Program-made: the position numbers and the translations under genes | From: an uncultured Christensenella sp. | GTDB taxonomy: Bacteria > Bacillota > Clostridia > Christensenellales > UBA3700 | Assembly (NCBI GenBank): GCA_910577795.1 | Contig: CAJTNW010000006.1 | Location: 1 to 59,354 of the forward strand | DNA: 59,354 bases | Direction of reading: 5' to 3' | Shown: positions 58,441-59,354 of the stretch, in pieces | Layout of the letters: each line of letters starts with the position of its first letter | Position numbering within the stretch: the first letter of the stretch is position 1 | Notes under the pieces: generated by a model | What the model was told of the DNA's origin: nothing | The model's database searches: none | The model's input: only the letters and a program-made list of their open reading frames with translations

Positions 58441-58453
58441 CGATTTTTGATAG
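58441..58453 (+). repeat. Dispersed 13-mer CGATTTTTGATAG, copy 6
   Basis: Exact copy with left side AATAC-C, between the terminator and the stop of the minus-strand nucleotidyltransferase, 12 nt from the latter. Same layout as at 17392. Confidence 0.7.
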
Positions 58454-58465
58454 AGTTTTTGCAAA

Positions 58466-59176
58466 TTAAAAAGATATACCAAAAGATTCTGGACTTAATG
58501 CGACTTCGTTATTAGTCAAATAATATGATGATAATGTTCCAATATCTGACCAATATTCTTTCATTACATATGCTTTCATCTCGTCAAGAATGTCAGGAAA
58601 AAAGTCTCTTGAAAAATCAAATTTACCATCTGGTATGTTTGCTAAAATCTTTTTTTCTATCATATACATACCAGTATTTACAAACTTTTCCTTACTTTTT
58701 TCGGGTTTTTCAATAAAACTTAAAATGTCTCCATCTTCGTCAAACTTAACTACTCCAAAACCTTTAACGTCCTCTAGTTCCTTAACTACCATTGTAATTG
58801 CCTTTGGGTGTGTTGCATGATACCTTGCAACCTCATACAAATTTATATTAGTAAAACTATCACCACTAATTACTAAAAATGACTGGTGCAACATATCATA
58901 AACTGCCTTTACACTACCTGCTGTGCCTAAAGGAGTATCTTCAATGTTATATCTTATTTTTACACCATAGCGACTACCATCACCTAAGTAGGACATAATT
59001 TCATCTGGTTTATATCCTAATGTAATAATAATATCATCAAATCCATATTTTTTTAAATGCTTTACAATATACTCAATAACTGGTTGGTCAATTATTGGCA
59101 CCATTGGTTTTGGGATAACATTTGTAAGCGGTCTAAGCCTAGTGCCATAGCCTCCCGCCATAATAACTGCTTGCAT
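58466..59176 (-). CDS. NDP-sugar nucleotidyltransferase (mannose-1-P guanylyltransferase-like)
   Basis: A 236-residue enzyme that transfers a nucleotide to a sugar-1-phosphate. It has MAGGYGTRLRPLTNVIPKPMVPI, the nucleotide-binding loop and catalytic Arg/Lys; then GTAGSV, the metal Asp in VISGDSF, and FVNTGMYMI. It lacks the left-handed beta-helix domain of longer relatives. The sugar cannot be fixed from sequence; cell-wall or capsule precursors are likely. GAGAGG lies before ATG at 59176; a GTG six bases upstream is possible. Confidence 0.93.
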   Translation of the reverse strand: MQAVIMAGGYGTRLRPLTNVIPKPMVPIIDQPVIEYIVKHLKKYGFDDIIITLGYKPDEIMSYLGDGSRYGVKIRYNIEDTPLGTAGSVKAVYDMLHQSFLVISGDSFTNINLYEVARYHATHPKAITMVVKELEDVKGFGVVKFDEDGDILSFIEKPEKSKEKFVNTGMYMIEKKILANIPDGKFDFSRDFFPDILDEMKAYVMKEYWSDIGTLSSYYLTNNEVALSPESFGISF

Positions 59177-59282
59177 ATACACCTCTCTTTTTAATTAGTG
59201 TATATATACTTTCCAATATTATACAATTTTAAATTAAAAAACTTTTAACATATTTGTAAAAACATATTTTTATTTACTTTTC

Positions 59283-59320
59283 AAACAAAAGAGAATGGCA
59301 ATATCCATTCTCTTTTGTTT
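59283..59320. terminator. Bidirectional intrinsic terminator at the right edge
   Basis: AAACAAAAGAGAATGG and its complement form a perfect 16-bp stem with a 6-nt loop. It probably ends a minus-strand transcript entering from beyond the window. Confidence 0.9.
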
Positions 59321-59354
59321 TATTTTAGTAGAATAATTCTATAGATATCTTGTT

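Noticed and set aside
1..59354. CRISPR arrays, tRNA/rRNA genes, transposases, prophage or toxin-antitoxin genes
   Set aside because: None found on reading both strands; no regularly spaced repeats, no T-loop consensus in a cloverleaf, and no mobile-element protein among the frames.

Overview
The window is an AT-rich (roughly 30% GC by eye) chromosomal segment from a Gram-positive-type, probably anaerobic and spore-forming Bacillota (Clostridia-like) bacterium. The evidence is a complete S10-spc-alpha ribosomal operon in Firmicute order with C4-zinc versions of S4, S14, L24 and L36, the spore maturation pair spmA-spmB, strong AGGAGG ribosome sites before most genes, oxygen-sensitive radical-SAM enzymes (ThiC, ThiH, a TatD-linked rSAM), Firmicute-type TPP and tetrahydrofolate riboswitches, and several lipoproteins with short lipoboxes. 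I cannot name the species. I see no tRNA or rRNA gene, CRISPR array, transposase or prophage gene.

Layout. 0.2-9.6 kb: an AEC permease, then a thiamine locus in two or three minus-strand transcription units. One is an acyltransferase gene plus thiE, behind a promoter with a palindrome. The next is thiS-thiF-thiG-thiH-tenI, behind its own promoter and a hairpin leader that is not a TPP riboswitch. The third is TPP riboswitch-thiD-thiC-HAD phosphatase. Together these encode both halves of thiamine phosphate synthesis and the joining step. 9.8-11.7 kb: two small related lipoproteins. 11.8-16 kb: rsmA, TatD-linked radical SAM, tatD, metG. 16.2-21.9 kb: spmAB, small membrane proteins, an ACT-domain protein with its usual PFL/DUF711 partner, and hypotheticals. 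22.2-26.7 kb: leuA-leuC-leuD-leuB operon. 26.9-28.1 kb: an MFS transporter.

28.7-44.5 kb: the ribosomal supercluster, transcribed on the minus strand from rpsJ (consensus TTGACA-17-TATAAT promoter) to rplQ. It contains secY, adk, map, a KOW protein, infA and rpmJ, and has an internal promoter with a structured leader before rpsM. 45-59 kb: a lipoprotein with a degenerate alkaline-phosphatase fold, an MGMT-type alkyltransferase, a THF riboswitch with a folate-type ECF S component, gap, an M29 aminopeptidase, a MarR-ABC-ABC efflux operon with a 31-bp operator, a polysaccharide deacetylase with a pseudouridine synthase, a split transketolase behind a structured leader, and a sugar-nucleotide transferase.

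The least explained signals are four. (1) A dispersed 13-mer, CGATTTTTGATAG, occurs six times exactly plus several near copies, always on the plus strand and in both coding and intergenic DNA. (2) The leader RNA of the thiS operon has a 12-bp stem. (3) The leaders of rpsM and the transketolase are structured. (4) A 16-nt 3'-UTR element is shared by rplQ and gap.
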